Positions 24,806-37,231 of a stretch of DNA of 64,000 nucleotides are shown here, piece by piece. The notes under the pieces are model-generated. The model was not told the DNA's origin and searched no databases. It worked only from the letters and a program-made list of their open reading frames with translations. Origin of the DNA: Hirudo medicinalis (lineage: Eukaryota; Annelida; Clitellata; Hirudinida; Hirudinidae); contig MPNW01000033.1 of assembly GCA_011800805.1 (NCBI GenBank), positions 152,969 through 216,968 of the forward strand. Reading direction: 5' to 3'. How positions within the stretch are numbered: the first letter of the stretch is position 1; each line of letters opens with the position of its first letter. Position numbers and translations under genes: made by a program.

Positions 24806-25973
24806 TTTAGAAATAATTTACGTGAAACAACCACACAGGAAGCAAGAATAAAGCCAAGGACGCAAACAATAGGAATCACAGGTCTATGGATGAACGAACA
24901 ATCTATTTGTAACAGAAATTTTATTTTAAACTCTTATAATTTAATTAAATTTAATGGCATTATTTTAGCTTACTAGAAATTTAACAGATAAAAGTCTATC
25001 TAGATTAACCATCACCTGCGCAAAGGATAACAAACTATTTGTCGTACACTCATTGCTTCACTTACCTCTAGAAAAATATGTAAAAAAAGGTAATACCAGC
25101 CAGCGGCAGACCACACCCACTCTAGACCACACCCACTCTAGACCACACCCACTCTAGACCACACTCCTAAAGCCATGGAGCACCCCGGTACCCGCACAAC
25201 ACAGGTAAGTATCATGTCTCCCGGTATAGGAGCTGTTACCTCAGTATGATAAGGGAAAGTACTTTTCCAGACAAAAATGATTTCGACGAGAAGCGACATT
25301 TACAAACATCTTTTTACATAATTTAAGAAATAAAAATTTGATATAACAAGATAAAATCAGCCTTAGCACTGAAACTGTTAGACATACAAATTTCAATCCA
25401 ACTACATTATGATACTATTTGAGTAGTCACATTCCATCAAAATAATAACTTGAACATGCACATAAATTAGACAAATTCACCTCATAAAAGGTTTTTCAAA
25501 AATATCCTTAATGTCCTTCAGATGAAACATTTAAATTTCATGATATAATTATCAACGAACAACCTAAATGCAAACGACTGCGGCAGATCCAAATGCATAA
25601 GACATAATCGCGTTTTCACAACTTCCAATTGTCAGGAATATCTTCGCAGCATCAAATTGAATGCAAGTGTCTTGCTCAAAACAATTAGACACTACCAACA
25701 TCTAGAACATTTGTCCACCCACTGCAAACCTCAACCGTTAGACGAACAATCCCCATAACACAAGAGATGCGTAAATGACGTCTCTGCTACCCTCGCAAGA
25801 GCAAATTACGGCCTAGCTGTCTGATGACTCCTTTGGAACAGTTTTTAATTTGAACTGAGCTGTTAAAAGAAATGGTTATCTTTGGTGAGCTACTAGTTTA
25901 AAACAAAAATATGAATTAATAACTTAGAAATACTCATTTCCTAACTTCATAAAATATGTTTAATGAAGTCATA
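24806..25973. other. Intergenic region upstream of tropomyosin
   Basis: Contains the tropomyosin promoter side, the CCACACCC tandem array (25109-25169) and a candidate plus-strand first exon (25175-25204). The rest may be 3' UTR of the ZCCHC-like gene. No other coding signal. Confidence 0.5.
25109..25169. promoter_or_regulatory. Tandem CCACACCC boxes (16-bp unit, three and a half copies)
   Basis: The unit GACCACACCCACTCTA repeats three times exactly (25109-25156) with a partial fourth copy. CCACACCC is the core site of Kruppel-like/Sp factors. It lies about 300 bases upstream of the tropomyosin start and just before a Kozak-perfect ATG on the other strand. Regulatory function is inferred. 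Confidence 0.45.
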
Positions 25974-28900
25974 TCATAAATTAAACTGACCTGACTGACC
26001 CACGGAGAGCATAAAAGGTTCGTTGCAGAGATCAACCGTGTGGCTCGAACTACCGCAGTTATGACAGTGCCTCTTAATAGCGCTCGGAAGAAACTGGGGA
26101 CGAGGAACGGACAAAACAGGTGCTGCTGTGGAAGGCACTGAGGGCATGGCGATGGAAGAAGGAGATGTGATCATCACCCCGGGGGGGTTGTAAGGAACAT
26201 AATCGAACGGCGTCTGCACGTACACACTGCTCGGACACTGCCTGATGTTATTATGAGGAAAGCGAGGGCCGATCAAGCCATTGTTTGGGAAAATTATATG
26301 AGGTGGCCAGAGTGGGTAGCCAGAGAATTGAGGGAGAGGAGATGAACAACAGGTGCATGGCTGATTCAACGAGAGAGAACTGGTGAGAGGAGGGAGTAGA
26401 GATGCATTTATATGAGGGGGTGGAATTGCACTGAGAGGAATAGGGGGAACAGGGAGACCTTGGGAAAAAGCAGCTTCACCCTGATGATTGAAAGATGGAA
26501 AAGGCAAATGAATGAAGTTGATCTGAGAATCCATGTTGTTGTAGAAAGCATCTAAGTTGAAGGCAATGTTGGAAGGAATATGGAGTGCTGAGAAATTTGG
26601 GTGCATTCGACTGTCATCTGCAGATGTGAGGCTTTGAAAGTCCTGATCATGCTGGACTATTACCCCACAGCTCGAAGCACGTGGCAAAGTAGAAACACTG
26701 GCAGAACTCGATGATTTGAGATCTACGCTCGGAATCCTCATGTCATCTGAGGCCAGCTTATTCTGATTCACCGATGCTCCCAAAATTGGACGCAAAACTT
26801 TGCCACTCGAAGTAGTAGATGCAACGAACGTAGTACCGAGGTTTGGTTCGACAGTTGCAGATTGAGGAATTAAGGATGGAGGTATACCAGTGGGGTTCTG
26901 ATCCTCTGATAAGTTTTTGTCACATTTGTTTTTAGAGACATTTGATGATGTTTCGGTGTTACGAAACTTAGAACAATTCAAGCCAGACTTGACTACATTG
27001 TCCCCACCACCATGAATAGCACCACAGTAGTCCTGATGAGATTCTACGTGACTGTTATGGAGGTGATTGCCTCCCTCAGTTGGTGAGATGGTTAGGAGTT
27101 TGGTCATAAACAGCTGAGAACTGATTTCCTCACAATCTTTCATGGCTTCTGAACCTTTTGAGTATGCTAAATATAAAATAAGCAAATAAAAGTATATTTT
27201 ACAAAAGTAATCTTTTAGATAAATCACTGATTCTTTTGATAAAACACATAAATTATATTACATTAATTACAATATTAAATTCTAAACTACAAGCACATTT
27301 ATCACAAACATTTCTCGGCAAAAGAATAAATACCATTCATCACAGGTTCCTCCACAGCTTGTAGATGCTGCTTTTCATGGTAATAATGCTGGCGATGGTA
27401 TTGGCTATGTTGCACTGGCAGTCTTAAAGAGAATGGAGAATAATCAATAAACAAGGAATAACTAATCACTATTACGTGGAGATACCTTTCGTCTGCCAAA
27501 CTACTTGCTGATTTTGCCTTCTGAAAAGAAAAACAAAATTTAGATGATTGAAATACTGAGTTTCACTTCAGACAATTTGTCTTTTGAAACTCTTGTCAAC
27601 AAAACATTTTGCACTTTCCCAAAAATGAATGCTTGCTTAAAACTCATCAGTCAATACATTAAATACAAATTTGCTTCAAGTCAGCATTTTCAAATTCAAA
27701 TATTTTAAAAGTGGTTTCACAAAAACCTTATTTAAACTATATTAAAGTTGAAATAAGTAAAACTGATCACCATTTCTGAAGTATTACTCCATTTTGAATG
27801 GGAATGACTTTTAGCAACACTGCTGTTGTTGATGTTGAGATGATTCTGATTCAAATGGGAAGCACTTGTTTTGCACCTGCTGCTGAAAATATAACGAGCA
27901 TCGACAAACAATATTTTCAATGTTTCTCATCCACGACTTCGATGCTATTCGAATGTCGAAGGACAGCAGACGAACGAATCGAACATTCCTCGTTCACATC
28001 CAATTAGAATTTAACTTCGAACCTGGGAGACGCCGGACAACAAATGGAACGAGAGGGCAGAAGTCGAGCGGTCGACGAGGATTCGCATCTGGAATTCTTC
28101 CGACTTTTCTTCAAGTCACGAGACGCAAGTGGTGGATATCCTTCTTCAGCAGGGATGAAAGTTCGGCCTGAACGTGCTCGTGTTTATGACGTCAGTTAAT
28201 CGATTAACTTAGTTAACTCATTAAATAATCATTGATACTATTGAAATGCTTTGAGTTCCTTTGTTTGTTAAAGAATGATAAATTCATAAATAAGACTTGT
28301 AATGTGTGATTGACTCATGTCAATTAATAATAATAAAACTGAATATTTCTCTTTTTTAATTTTAAATTAAAAAATTTTAAACTGCTCACCATCACAGCAG
28401 AATTCTGGATCATCAGAACTTGAAGAATTATTATTATTACTGCTATTATTGCCATCGTTCGGCAGCACGTCCCCATGCTCCACGAAGTCGGTCGAAGGAA
28501 TCGAACCGACACTACCGAAGTGGCACAGAAAGTTCTGCATCGTCCGACATTTGAGCACGTATTTCGGGAGGGACGTCAATTTCCTACGTCCAAAAAAGTC
28601 GATCGAGTAGAATCGTAAACCTCGGTCGACATAATAACAAAATAATAACAAAATAATAACAAAACAACGAGTCGAACGCCATTCAAACGACTCACTGAAA
28701 ATATTTGGATAGATTCTCCCGCTCCGCGAGGGGACAACCTGTCGGGTGTGGAAATTTCTTCTTTGATGTTTGAATTGACGCGGATGTAATGAGAAGCTTA
28801 CTTGACGATAAAGCGAGGCTCAAGTAACTGCTCATGCTTTGCAGCTCGGGAAGCTCCGGAAACGATTGAACAAGCTGTAAAGAGAAGTCGGTTTCTGCTC

Positions 28901-30270
28901 ACAATTTACAATTTCTTTTGCAGTTATAATGTACTGTAATGTACTTCATAATGAAGCTGTTGAATTTCATCTCTATATTTAAAACAACTTGTAAGAGCTC
29001 TGCTGGACCATGATACCTGTCACAAATCATTTATTCCGTGATTAAATAACTTTTCAGTAGAAATAAACTTTTATTGAAATTCTTACATTTAATTCAACCT
29101 CATCACTTTTTTCCAATGGATTTACATGCAATTTCTTAATGATTATAGACACTGGAAAACCTGGATGACAAAATAAATATTTAGGTCACATAAAAACAAA
29201 TTAAATCCTGTGAATTTCAACAAAATTTGTCAACTTGTCAACAATGTGACAATTGACTAAAGCAATTGTAAAGTCATTATAAATTAATAAAGTCATTATT
29301 ATGTCAATGCAAGTATATTTTACTTTGATTTTCCTGAGCAGTGATGAAGTTTTCACTAAATGTTTGACTGTGATCAACCTGAAAAAAGCAATATGTATCA
29401 TAGCAACATGCATAACATTGCTTTGCAGGCTGACATTGAAAGTGATATGTGCTCTAATGCTAATCTTTCTTTTTCAAATGAATTACCACATACAACCCTC
29501 TAAAATCAATAAACATCCCCATTTGAAATTATAAATTCATTCTGTAGACACAACAAAAAATATAATTTAATATTATTAATAATATTAAGATAGTAATAAG
29601 ATTATAGTTACATTATCACCTCTTCACACGTTTACTTTTTAAGACTTTTTACTCAAAGTAAAATAAAAACCAAGCATAATTCTTGTAAGAATGTTCATTG
29701 CAAATATTGTGGTAATGAGAGACTAACATCATTTGTGAAAGCGTTTTTCTTTAAAAGTTCTTTCATTGATTTGCATATTTCATACATTCTAAGCCTCTGT
29801 GTTATAGTGAAAGCTGGATGGTAAGAAGCCATAGTGAAAATAAGCATAACGTCTTCAATAAATTCATTATTTAACATGGATCGCTCGGTTGTAATAGTGT
29901 CTGACTGAGTTAACTGGCTTTCGAAAAACGTCTTCAAATCGTTTAAAATCGAGAACATGGAAATGGCGCACGATGTGTTATCGGAATGCAGAAGAGAGAG
30001 ATAAACACTTATCGTATTTAAACTAGCACAAAAATCTTTATCAATCTTATTAAATGGTTTCGCGATCCCTTTCAGTTGTTTTGAATCATTTGCTACACAT
30101 TCGGCATCATATAGGAGTTTGTAATTCTTTTGAATAAGGTCTTCGAGACATGATCCAATGAATCGTAACTCTTGGGGGACACAAAGCTGAAACATGCCGC
30201 ACAATATTTCGATTCGATCAACGCTTCTCAGAGTTTTGAATAGTGCACACATTTCATCTTTATGGACCAT
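25974..30270 (-). CDS. ZCCHC2/ZCCHC14-like CCHC zinc-knuckle protein
   Basis: This family (ZCCHC2, ZCCHC14) includes an adaptor for non-canonical poly(A) polymerases. Exons: 30270 to about 29724, 29160-29087, 29016-28945, 28874-28802, 28738-28696, 28583-28390, 27882-27771, 27520-27486, 27422-27334 and 27154-25974. The N-terminal block has LCGMFQLCVPQELRFIGSCL, a hallmark of the family's helical region. Exons 2-6 form a PX-like domain (FPVSIIIKKLHVNPLE, LPKYVLKCRTMQNFL). The long last exon is Pro/Ser-rich and ends with a single CCHC knuckle, CHNCGSSSHTVDLC, then GQFNL and a stop, as in the family (GTFRL). The junction between 28390 and 27882 is out of phase unless the donor is about 28384 or a small exon is missing. 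The first donor is also uncertain. The SAM domain of ZCCHC14 was not recognised. Confidence 0.82.
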
Positions 30271-30784
30271 TTCAAAAACGTAGGCATCAAGTCATAAAAA
30301 TACAATTAATGATAACAACTAATGGATCGCAGCAGAAACATAGGAAACGCCCCAACAAAACATTTTCTAATCGTTTATTATTGCAAACTTTAAGAATTCA
30401 CTTTAAACTTTTACGCAACTTCCTGTTTGTTAAATTTTGATTAAAACTTGGTCAAACGAAGTGTATAAATTTAATTGATGAAAACGATTCTTAGAAATTA
30501 TTTGTAAACGAAAGAAATGAAAGTAGTATAGGTATAAACAGTGATTAAATAAATTATAAAAAATAGAGTAATACGAAATTTCAAATAAGCGATACTTTTT
30601 TAATAAAATTCGTTTACACAAAATTTGATAAAATTATACAATATCGCAATTTTAAATTATTCAGCTGAATACCCCCAAAACGGTGTTTTTCTCGAAAATG
30701 TTTTTAAAAAATATAAAAAAAACAAAGGTTTTGATAGTCCAAAGTAATATTTATTTAGAAATTAAAAACATATAAATCATAAAC
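30271..30784. other. Short intergenic stretch, nothing recognised
   Basis: AT-rich, between the ZCCHC-like gene start and the 3' side of the SPT5 copy. No exon or repeat of note. Confidence 0.5.
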
Positions 30785-33050
30785 GAGTAAAACAATAAGC
30801 AAATCACCAACTGCAACCTTTATGCGTAGCCTCATGAGGCACTATCAAAACTTCTCCATTGTTCAGCTTAACTACGCCGTCAATGCTTCAATGTTTATCA
30901 GGACGCCTGTTCTTTCTTTACCGTTTTCTTTCGTTAACACTTTCTCCTTTCCTAGGCTTTGCGTTTGGACTAGTAAATTCTGGCGGGCGTATTGCATATT
31001 TTTGGATCCCATGCCGAATCATATCTGGGAGAAGCTGCCTGACTAAATGGAGTTTGGTTTCCGTTATACATAGGAGTTTGAGGTGGATGCAACGGAGTTT
31101 GACAAGGATAAATGGGAGTTATAGCTCTCCCCTTCGGTGGTGCCTGGTGAGCGCTGCGTTTCTGAGCTGATGACGAAGTTTTAGTTTTGTCCTCAAACAC
31201 GGACAAATGATCAGTAGCAATACTTATAATTTTTCCATCCGACAAGAGCTGAAGCACAGCAAGTTCGTCAGTGGCTTTCTTCACATACCCAGTGTATGAC
31301 TTATAATTTCCTCGAATAACTTTAACGATTTTACCGATTAAGTCCATTCTTTGTCTGTTCCCAAATTTTTTGAAACCATTTGACATACCACCTGGGGCTT
31401 TTCCTCTTCCTGCAAAGACATTTCTTTTTCCATCAGTATTTTTCCGGAAATCTCCTTTACCAACATCGTTATCCCAGGCTTTGGTTTGTCTGGCGATATC
31501 TCCATGCTGACCATTGAAATTAATTTTTGGTCTATTGTTAAACTTTCTTGAATTTTCTGGTACGAGTGTGCGGGTCACGTCATTGCTCAGTTGAATATCT
31601 TTTGAAAAGACTCGAATCTCTGTCATATTTGAGTCAGAAATGAAAATGGCAGTGTCATCATCAGATCTCACTATCATGCCTGTGTTTCCCTGGTACATTC
31701 CCCTTATCACTTTCACCTGATCTCCAACGGTGAAATATTTCTTCAGCTCCTCCTGTCGGAAATCTATGGTTTGCATCAATTGTTCTGATTTAGATTGGAT
31801 GGTGAACATGCTTTCATTCTTTTTAACGATCCTTCCTTTAAGCCCTGCCATAGCATGATTAATGACTTCGACGTTGTCTCCAATATCGAAGTTTGAAATT
31901 TGAATTGAAGGCTCGGCATTCCTCTTAAATTTTTGCAGTTCGCTCTCAGTCGCTGAACGCCTTCATGAACAATGGCGCAAATGGGGAAGATTTTGTAAAT
32001 AAATCCATCTTTGTACCGGTTTCCCTCAAATACCGTAAATTCTCCGTCAACTTTAACTTTTCCACCAACATCTATCACAGTCTTGGAATCGAATGCCTTT
32101 TGGGGTGGTTTGTTAAATATTTTTCTAGAATTGTCAGCTTTTTGTTCAGATTTAGGAAGTCCTCTTGCTTTTGTATAATCGATTCTAGGAAAAAGCTTTA
32201 CATGGACCATGTCTTTGCTAGAATCTATCATGACTACTTCTGCGAGGTCACCTTTGAAAAGACCTCTCGCAATCCTAACAAATTGCTTAGCCCTTATCCC
32301 GACCTTCCCCTTTATCGTTTTCATGACATTTGGCATTTCATCTTTAGGAATGAAGCGAATCTCTTTGTTTCCATAAGCGAGAGCACTCACTCCTTCAATT
32401 ACCTGTCTAACCTGTCCTTCTTTATGCGCTTCCACAAAAATCCATCCCTTCGTACCTTCGGGGAGCAAAATCGATGTTACCTGAAGATTCAAACCAGAAT
32501 TCAAACATTTTCTCGTTAGGAGAAGAACAGTGTCGAGTTCTGAACCTAGTCTGCACTTGACGAGCCAGAAAAATGGATCGCTTGCCATGGGAAAACTAGA
32601 AGCTTCATCGAGTTCCATAACCCCTTCGTTATCGATATCGTCGTTTTCATCAGGCTTTGAATATTTGTTCTGCAGATGCTCAATGAGTTCTGATTCGTTT
32701 ACCTGCGATTCTTCCTCAAGTCGTCTCTGACCCTCTATCTCTCTGGCAGTCGGACCCTTCTCCTCAACCTCCTCCGTAGTAACAAAGTCAGACTCCTCCT
32801 GATCGTCCATTTCCTCGTCGTCGTCATCGCTTTCGTCATCGGAAACTTCTGCTTCGTCCAAAATAAATTCTGAAAGCCTCGCTTTCTTTTTGGCAGGTTT
32901 CGAGACTTCATTAGAATCACTTTCATCGTCTGAAAGTTCGGCTTCTGAGCTCTCCAATTCGTCTTCAAATTTTCTCTTATTGATTCGTTTTTGTTCAACA
33001 TTGTCTTCAACTTCAGTTGAAAATAGCATATCAAAATTTGAATCTGACAT
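30785..33050 (-). pseudogene. SUPT5H: Intronless, frameshifted and internally deleted SPT5 (SUPT5H) copy
   Basis: SPT5 with SPT4 forms DSIF, the RNA polymerase II elongation/pausing factor. From the ATG at 33050 an acidic N terminus leads into an NGN domain (MASDPFFWLVKCRLGSE, EGTKGWIFVEAHKEG, RFIPKDEM) and the first KOW region (FVRIARGLFKGDLAEVV). Near 31965 the frame shifts (equivalent to one missing base): ATESELQKFKR and IGDNVEVINHAMAGLKGRI continue SPT5 in another frame through KOW motifs (VKVIRGMYQGNTGMIV, GKIVKVIRGNYKSYTGYV). About 120 residues around KOW4 are absent. The CTR is short (TPLHPPQTPMYNGNQTP) and a stop at about 30978 precedes it reaching full length. Out-of-frame remnants of the last KOW follow (RTGVLINIEALTA, VVKLNNGEVLIV). 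There are no introns. It is most likely a pseudogene; an assembly error could explain the shift but not the deletions. Confidence 0.8.
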
Positions 33051-34323
33051 TTTTAGATTGGATGCAAAGATTGAAAGTTTTACAAGGAAACAGTAGTCGA
33101 GCTATTTAGCGTGTGGTTTGTGTCCAATGTTCGCTGGATGATGTCATTCGATCTCAAATACGTCTAGACGATGGAGAAAAAGATTCTGAATATTAAAAAT
33201 TCAATAATTAAAAACATTAACAAAAATTATTAATTTTTGAAAAATAATAAAACTAAAATTTAATAAATAAATAAAAATTATAAAAATCATAATTATTCAA
33301 CAACTAACTACTTAATATATTCATGCATTTATCAGTTTGATTTCTCTAAAACTCTGAACTCCAATAATCAAGTAACATTATTTAACGGCGATTAACGATA
33401 TGATTAGGTAGGTTTATTACTTAATAAATGATGCGGAAGGCAATTAATTTAAATTTATTAAATGTTTAAAAGTGACACTTTAACGTTTGGGACTGAGAAC
33501 ATCTCAATGAGAAGCAATTGAAGCAACAGGAGTGAGTTGTTTTCATCTAACTTCAGGAGAAATTTAGAATCTTAAGAAAACAATTTAAACGATAATACCC
33601 TACCTAATGTCGTCAGGAAGAACGCCCTCTTTCTGAACTTGAGAAATGAACCTGCTCTGATATAACCGACAAGATGGGTTCATAGCCTCAGGGCTCACCC
33701 AGTAGAGTTCTAACTTCCCCCTCCAAAAAATTATTAAATAAAAAAAATTAATGGAAGTTTATTAACTGATTTTAATTAACGATAGCTCAACATTTAACAA
33801 ATATTATCAGCATGACATTTAAAAAATCATCTCTGAAAAGATAAAAACACAAAAATAGGTCTTTAAAAACCAAATTGTCCCACCCTCAAAACAATAATTC
33901 TGGGTGGGCCCCTGCATAACCTGGTGGATACGACAGAATTCGTGTTATTCACGGCAAGTGACATCAACATCATGCACCTTCATGCAAAAGCGCATTAAAT
34001 CGGTTATTAGATGATCGAAGCAGTTGTGTTTCCAAATAATGATTAAATACTCCCCTGATTGTTCCTACGGCGTTCTATAATTAATATCATATTGCGCTAA
34101 ACATATATGTATACCCCAATATGTATTATGTAATGTAAAAAACAAAAACATGTAAAATAGACTGAGAGAATGACTATGAATATCACTTTTTATTATTTCA
34201 ATTAATTACCCATAAAATGTTGGAACATAATTCAAAAAGTAATGGTCAAAATCAACTATTTGTAATTTATTGGAAAACTGTATTAAAGGAAAAGTTAATT
34301 TATAAATTAAATATGCTACTTGA
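33051..34323. other. Intergenic; one candidate minus-strand exon
   Basis: Mostly AT-rich. A minus-strand segment at about 33725-33604 is open (WVSPEAMNPSCRLYQSRF, then ISQVQKEGVLPDD) and ends at a GTAGGG donor, but no partner exon or family was recognised. Confidence 0.3.
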
Positions 34324-35538
34324 TTATATGAGGTCTTCAACTTTCATCGGCATTTCATCGATCTGCGTGCTGTAGTACTGCTCAATGTCTCTCAGAATTC
34401 CCAAGTCATCGCTCTTGACGAAGTTTATCGCAACTCCTTTCCTTCCAAACCTTCCAGAGCGACCAATTCTGTGAATATATAATTCCCTGTTGTTTGGCAA
34501 GTCATAGTTTATAACCAAAGCGACCTGTTGGACGTCAATTCCTCTGGCCCAGACGTCCGTTGTAATCAGAACACGGCTTGCTCCGCCCCTGAATTCCTGC
34601 ATAACAGCATTTCTTTCTTTTTGTGGCATTCTCCCGTGCATGTGGGAAACAGTGAAGTTGTTTCCCCTCATCTTTTCCGTCAGCCATTCCACTTTTCTTG
34701 CGGTGTTGCAAAAGATAACTGCTTGGGTTATGATTAGCGTATCATACAAATCCGTCAGTGTCTCGAATTTCCACTCTTCTTTTTCGACAGCTACGAAATA
34801 TTGTTTCAATCCTTCCAAGGTCAACTCATCACGTTTGACAAGGATTCTGATTGGGTCAGCCATGAACTTGCTTGTCATCTCAAGAATCTCGTGTGGAAGA
34901 GTGGCAGAAAAAAGAACCACCTGAGTACGTTCGGGCAGGAGCCTGTAAATATCGTAAATCTGTTCTTTGAACCCTTGGTTCAGCATCTCATCAGCTTCAT
35001 CAAGCACCAACAATTTGATTGATCTTGTCCTCAAATTTTTCATTTTCATCATTTGAAGCACTCTACCGGGAGTGCCAGAGATGATATGTTGTCCGTAATC
35101 AAGCTTTCTGGTGTCTTCCCCAATGTTCGTGCCTCCAATACATGCATGACACTGTACATTCATGTAATCTCCAAGAGCTAAGATTACCTTTTGAATTTGG
35201 GTCGCAAGTTCTCTAGTTGGTGACAGAACGAGCGCCTGGATTTCTCTGAGCTGCGTGTCAATTCCCTGGAGAACTGAGATTGACAAAGTTGCCGTTTTTC
35301 CTGTTCCTGACTGTGCCTGCGCAATGACATCTCTTCCCTTCACAATCGGCTTGATGGCTCTTTGCTGGATTGCCGAAGGCTTTTCAAAACCATAAGCATA
35401 TATTCCTCTGAGCAAATCTTCGCTCAATCGCATATTTTTGAAATCAGAACAAACGTCGACATCTTCTGAAGTCTCAAATACTACACGCTTTAAATCTGCA
35501 TCAGAAGATCTATGTTTTCTGTCAGTGGCTCGTGGCAT
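34324..35538 (-). CDS. EIF4A3: eIF4A3, DEAD-box RNA helicase of the exon junction complex (intronless)
   Basis: eIF4A3 is the ATPase that clamps RNA in the exon junction complex and acts in mRNA quality control. A single open frame gives 404 residues (human 411). All helicase motifs are visible: Q motif with [14 protein letters not shown], motif I AQSGTGKT, Ia PTRELATQ, Ib TPGR, II DEAD ([13 protein letters not shown]), [28 protein letters not shown] and [15 protein letters not shown]. The C terminus [13 protein letters not shown] is close to human QIDEMPMNVADLI. The ATG at 35538 (MPRATDRKH) sets the usual N-terminal length. It has no introns, unlike the paralogue at 37232-39173, which suggests a functional retrocopy or complete intron loss. 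Sequence is strongly conserved, so it is probably the working gene. Confidence 0.97.
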   Translation of the reverse strand: MPRATDRKHRSSDADLKRVVFETSEDVDVCSDFKNMRLSEDLLRGIYAYGFEKPSAIQQRAIKPIVKGRDVIAQAQSGTGKTATLSISVLQGIDTQLREIQALVLSPTRELATQIQKVILALGDYMNVQCHACIGGTNIGEDTRKLDYGQHIISGTPGRVLQMMKMKNLRTRSIKLLVLDEADEMLNQGFKEQIYDIYRLLPERTQVVLFSATLPHEILEMTSKFMADPIRILVKRDELTLEGLKQYFVAVEKEEWKFETLTDLYDTLIITQAVIFCNTARKVEWLTEKMRGNNFTVSHMHGRMPQKERNAVMQEFRGGASRVLITTDVWARGIDVQQVALVINYDLPNNRELYIHRIGRSGRFGRKGVAINFVKSDDLGILRDIEQYYSTQIDEMPMKVEDLI

Positions 35539-37231
35539 TTTCTGCTATTTGGTTTTAGGTATATCTATATAATAAAAATAATTTACTCAGTGTTAAGGCC
35601 GTTGTTGTTATATACCGATTTATTCCATCGACTTCGATAAGAAAGAGAAATAAAAGACAATAAATCGAGAGAATAAAATTTTGAAATTATAGGATTTATT
35701 ATTTTATTTGGTTAACAAGTAATAAATTTTAAATATACTTAAAAGTAGTTTTTTAAATCGCTTTCATATGAATTTACCTATCATGGATTATTAATTTACT
35801 TTAATTATTATTTTAATTATTTATTTTGTTGTCAATGCGTTGTTTTGATTTCATTATCACTCGCAAATCAGCAGACTATCCAGGGCAAAGGGCAAAAGTT
35901 TCTGATGGCTTTCGTAGGCGTAATAAAATAGTCGAATTTCAAGCAGATGACTTAACCTGTTCGCCGCCATTCTCTTCGAAATAATCTTTGGATATTGCGG
36001 CATGTTGTGTAACTTCATCTATATTTTCTCAAGTAATGGTTTCATATAATACATAAACAAAAATTCAGTGCAAAACGGAAACAAATTTGGAATATCCAGA
36101 ACTTAACTACTGCCTCGGAAGGGTGCCTGTTGCCAATTGATTATGGATACCGGGTCTTTGCTTGCATTTTCAGATGTAAATAAATAAGATGTAAAAAAAC
36201 AATTCGTTGAATTTTTTATTCCCTGAAAATCGACTGTCTTCACTGAGAAAACAAGTTTGCACAAAAACCACGGTCGAAAGGACTAAAAACCAATATATTC
36301 AACAGCTACACATTGATCTATGACGGGTCTCCAGAAGCAGCAAAAACGTCCGACTAATCAATGGGACAGTAACTTCTTTCGGACTGGAACCATAATTCAT
36401 ATTCAAATAACGATTAATAAAGTAAACGACAAATTAAGTAGAATACATATTAAAATATTGTAATCAGGGCCGCCGACAGAAATTTCGGACCAATAGGTAG
36501 ATATTCGTCGTCAATGCCGCTGTCACTACACAGAGCAGGATGTCCCTATGTTATGTCAATTTCGTAATGGAAAAGTAAAAAAAAAATCATGATTGTGATT
36601 TTAATACTTTAAAACCCTGGCGAAATTTTTGGGGCTCGCACCCTCTTTAGTCATCATGCCAAGTGCCAAAAATCAAATTAAAAAAAAACTTTGCTTCCCC
36701 CTGCAAAAACTTCTGGGACGCCCATGAGTGATTCCCCGCTAGTTTTACAAATATCATTAAGGCTTCACTAACTATCATGGTGATGTTGGTCACTTACCTT
36801 TAGTATTATATTTTTGAACTATGTGACCGCAAATCCATACTGGCAGGACTTTGTTTTTCGTGTATGTGACTAAAGAACGGAGATGATTAGCCCACTTGAA
36901 TATTCACGAGCTTCAAGAGGCGTGGTCACATCTTTAAATGTTAAAACTTTACAAACTAAAACTAATTTTTTTTTTGATAAACGAAGTATCAAATGCGCTG
37001 TTCGGGATATTCCACCATCATTTGAACTTAAAACATCAGTGGTCAAGAAGAATGTACACTAAATTATTTGCACTATTTTTAAAAATTAAAATATTTTATT
37101 GAAATGAATATAGTTATAGAATTAAGAATTAAAATTACAATTGTCTAATTAATATTCGTTGTGTTTTCTTATTGGCCTGGACGCGGGACTATCCCGGAAT
37201 ATTTGTGGCTATCCATGCTCTAAACATAAAA
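35539..37231. other. Intergenic region between two divergent eIF4A3-like genes
   Basis: No exon recognised. The stretch 36470-36730 (GGGCCGCCGACAG; later CTTCCCCCTGCAAAAACTTC and GACGCCCATGAG) is less AT-rich than its surroundings and looks like the remains of a DNA-transposon-type repeat; no terminal repeats were confirmed. Confidence 0.35.

Noticed and set aside
31965..32519. 184-codon plus-strand ORF
   Set aside because: Antisense shadow of the SPT5 copy.
37172..37231. Upstream extension of the eIF4A3-like protein
   Set aside because: No better ATG upstream; the ATG at 37232 gives the usual N-terminal length for the family.
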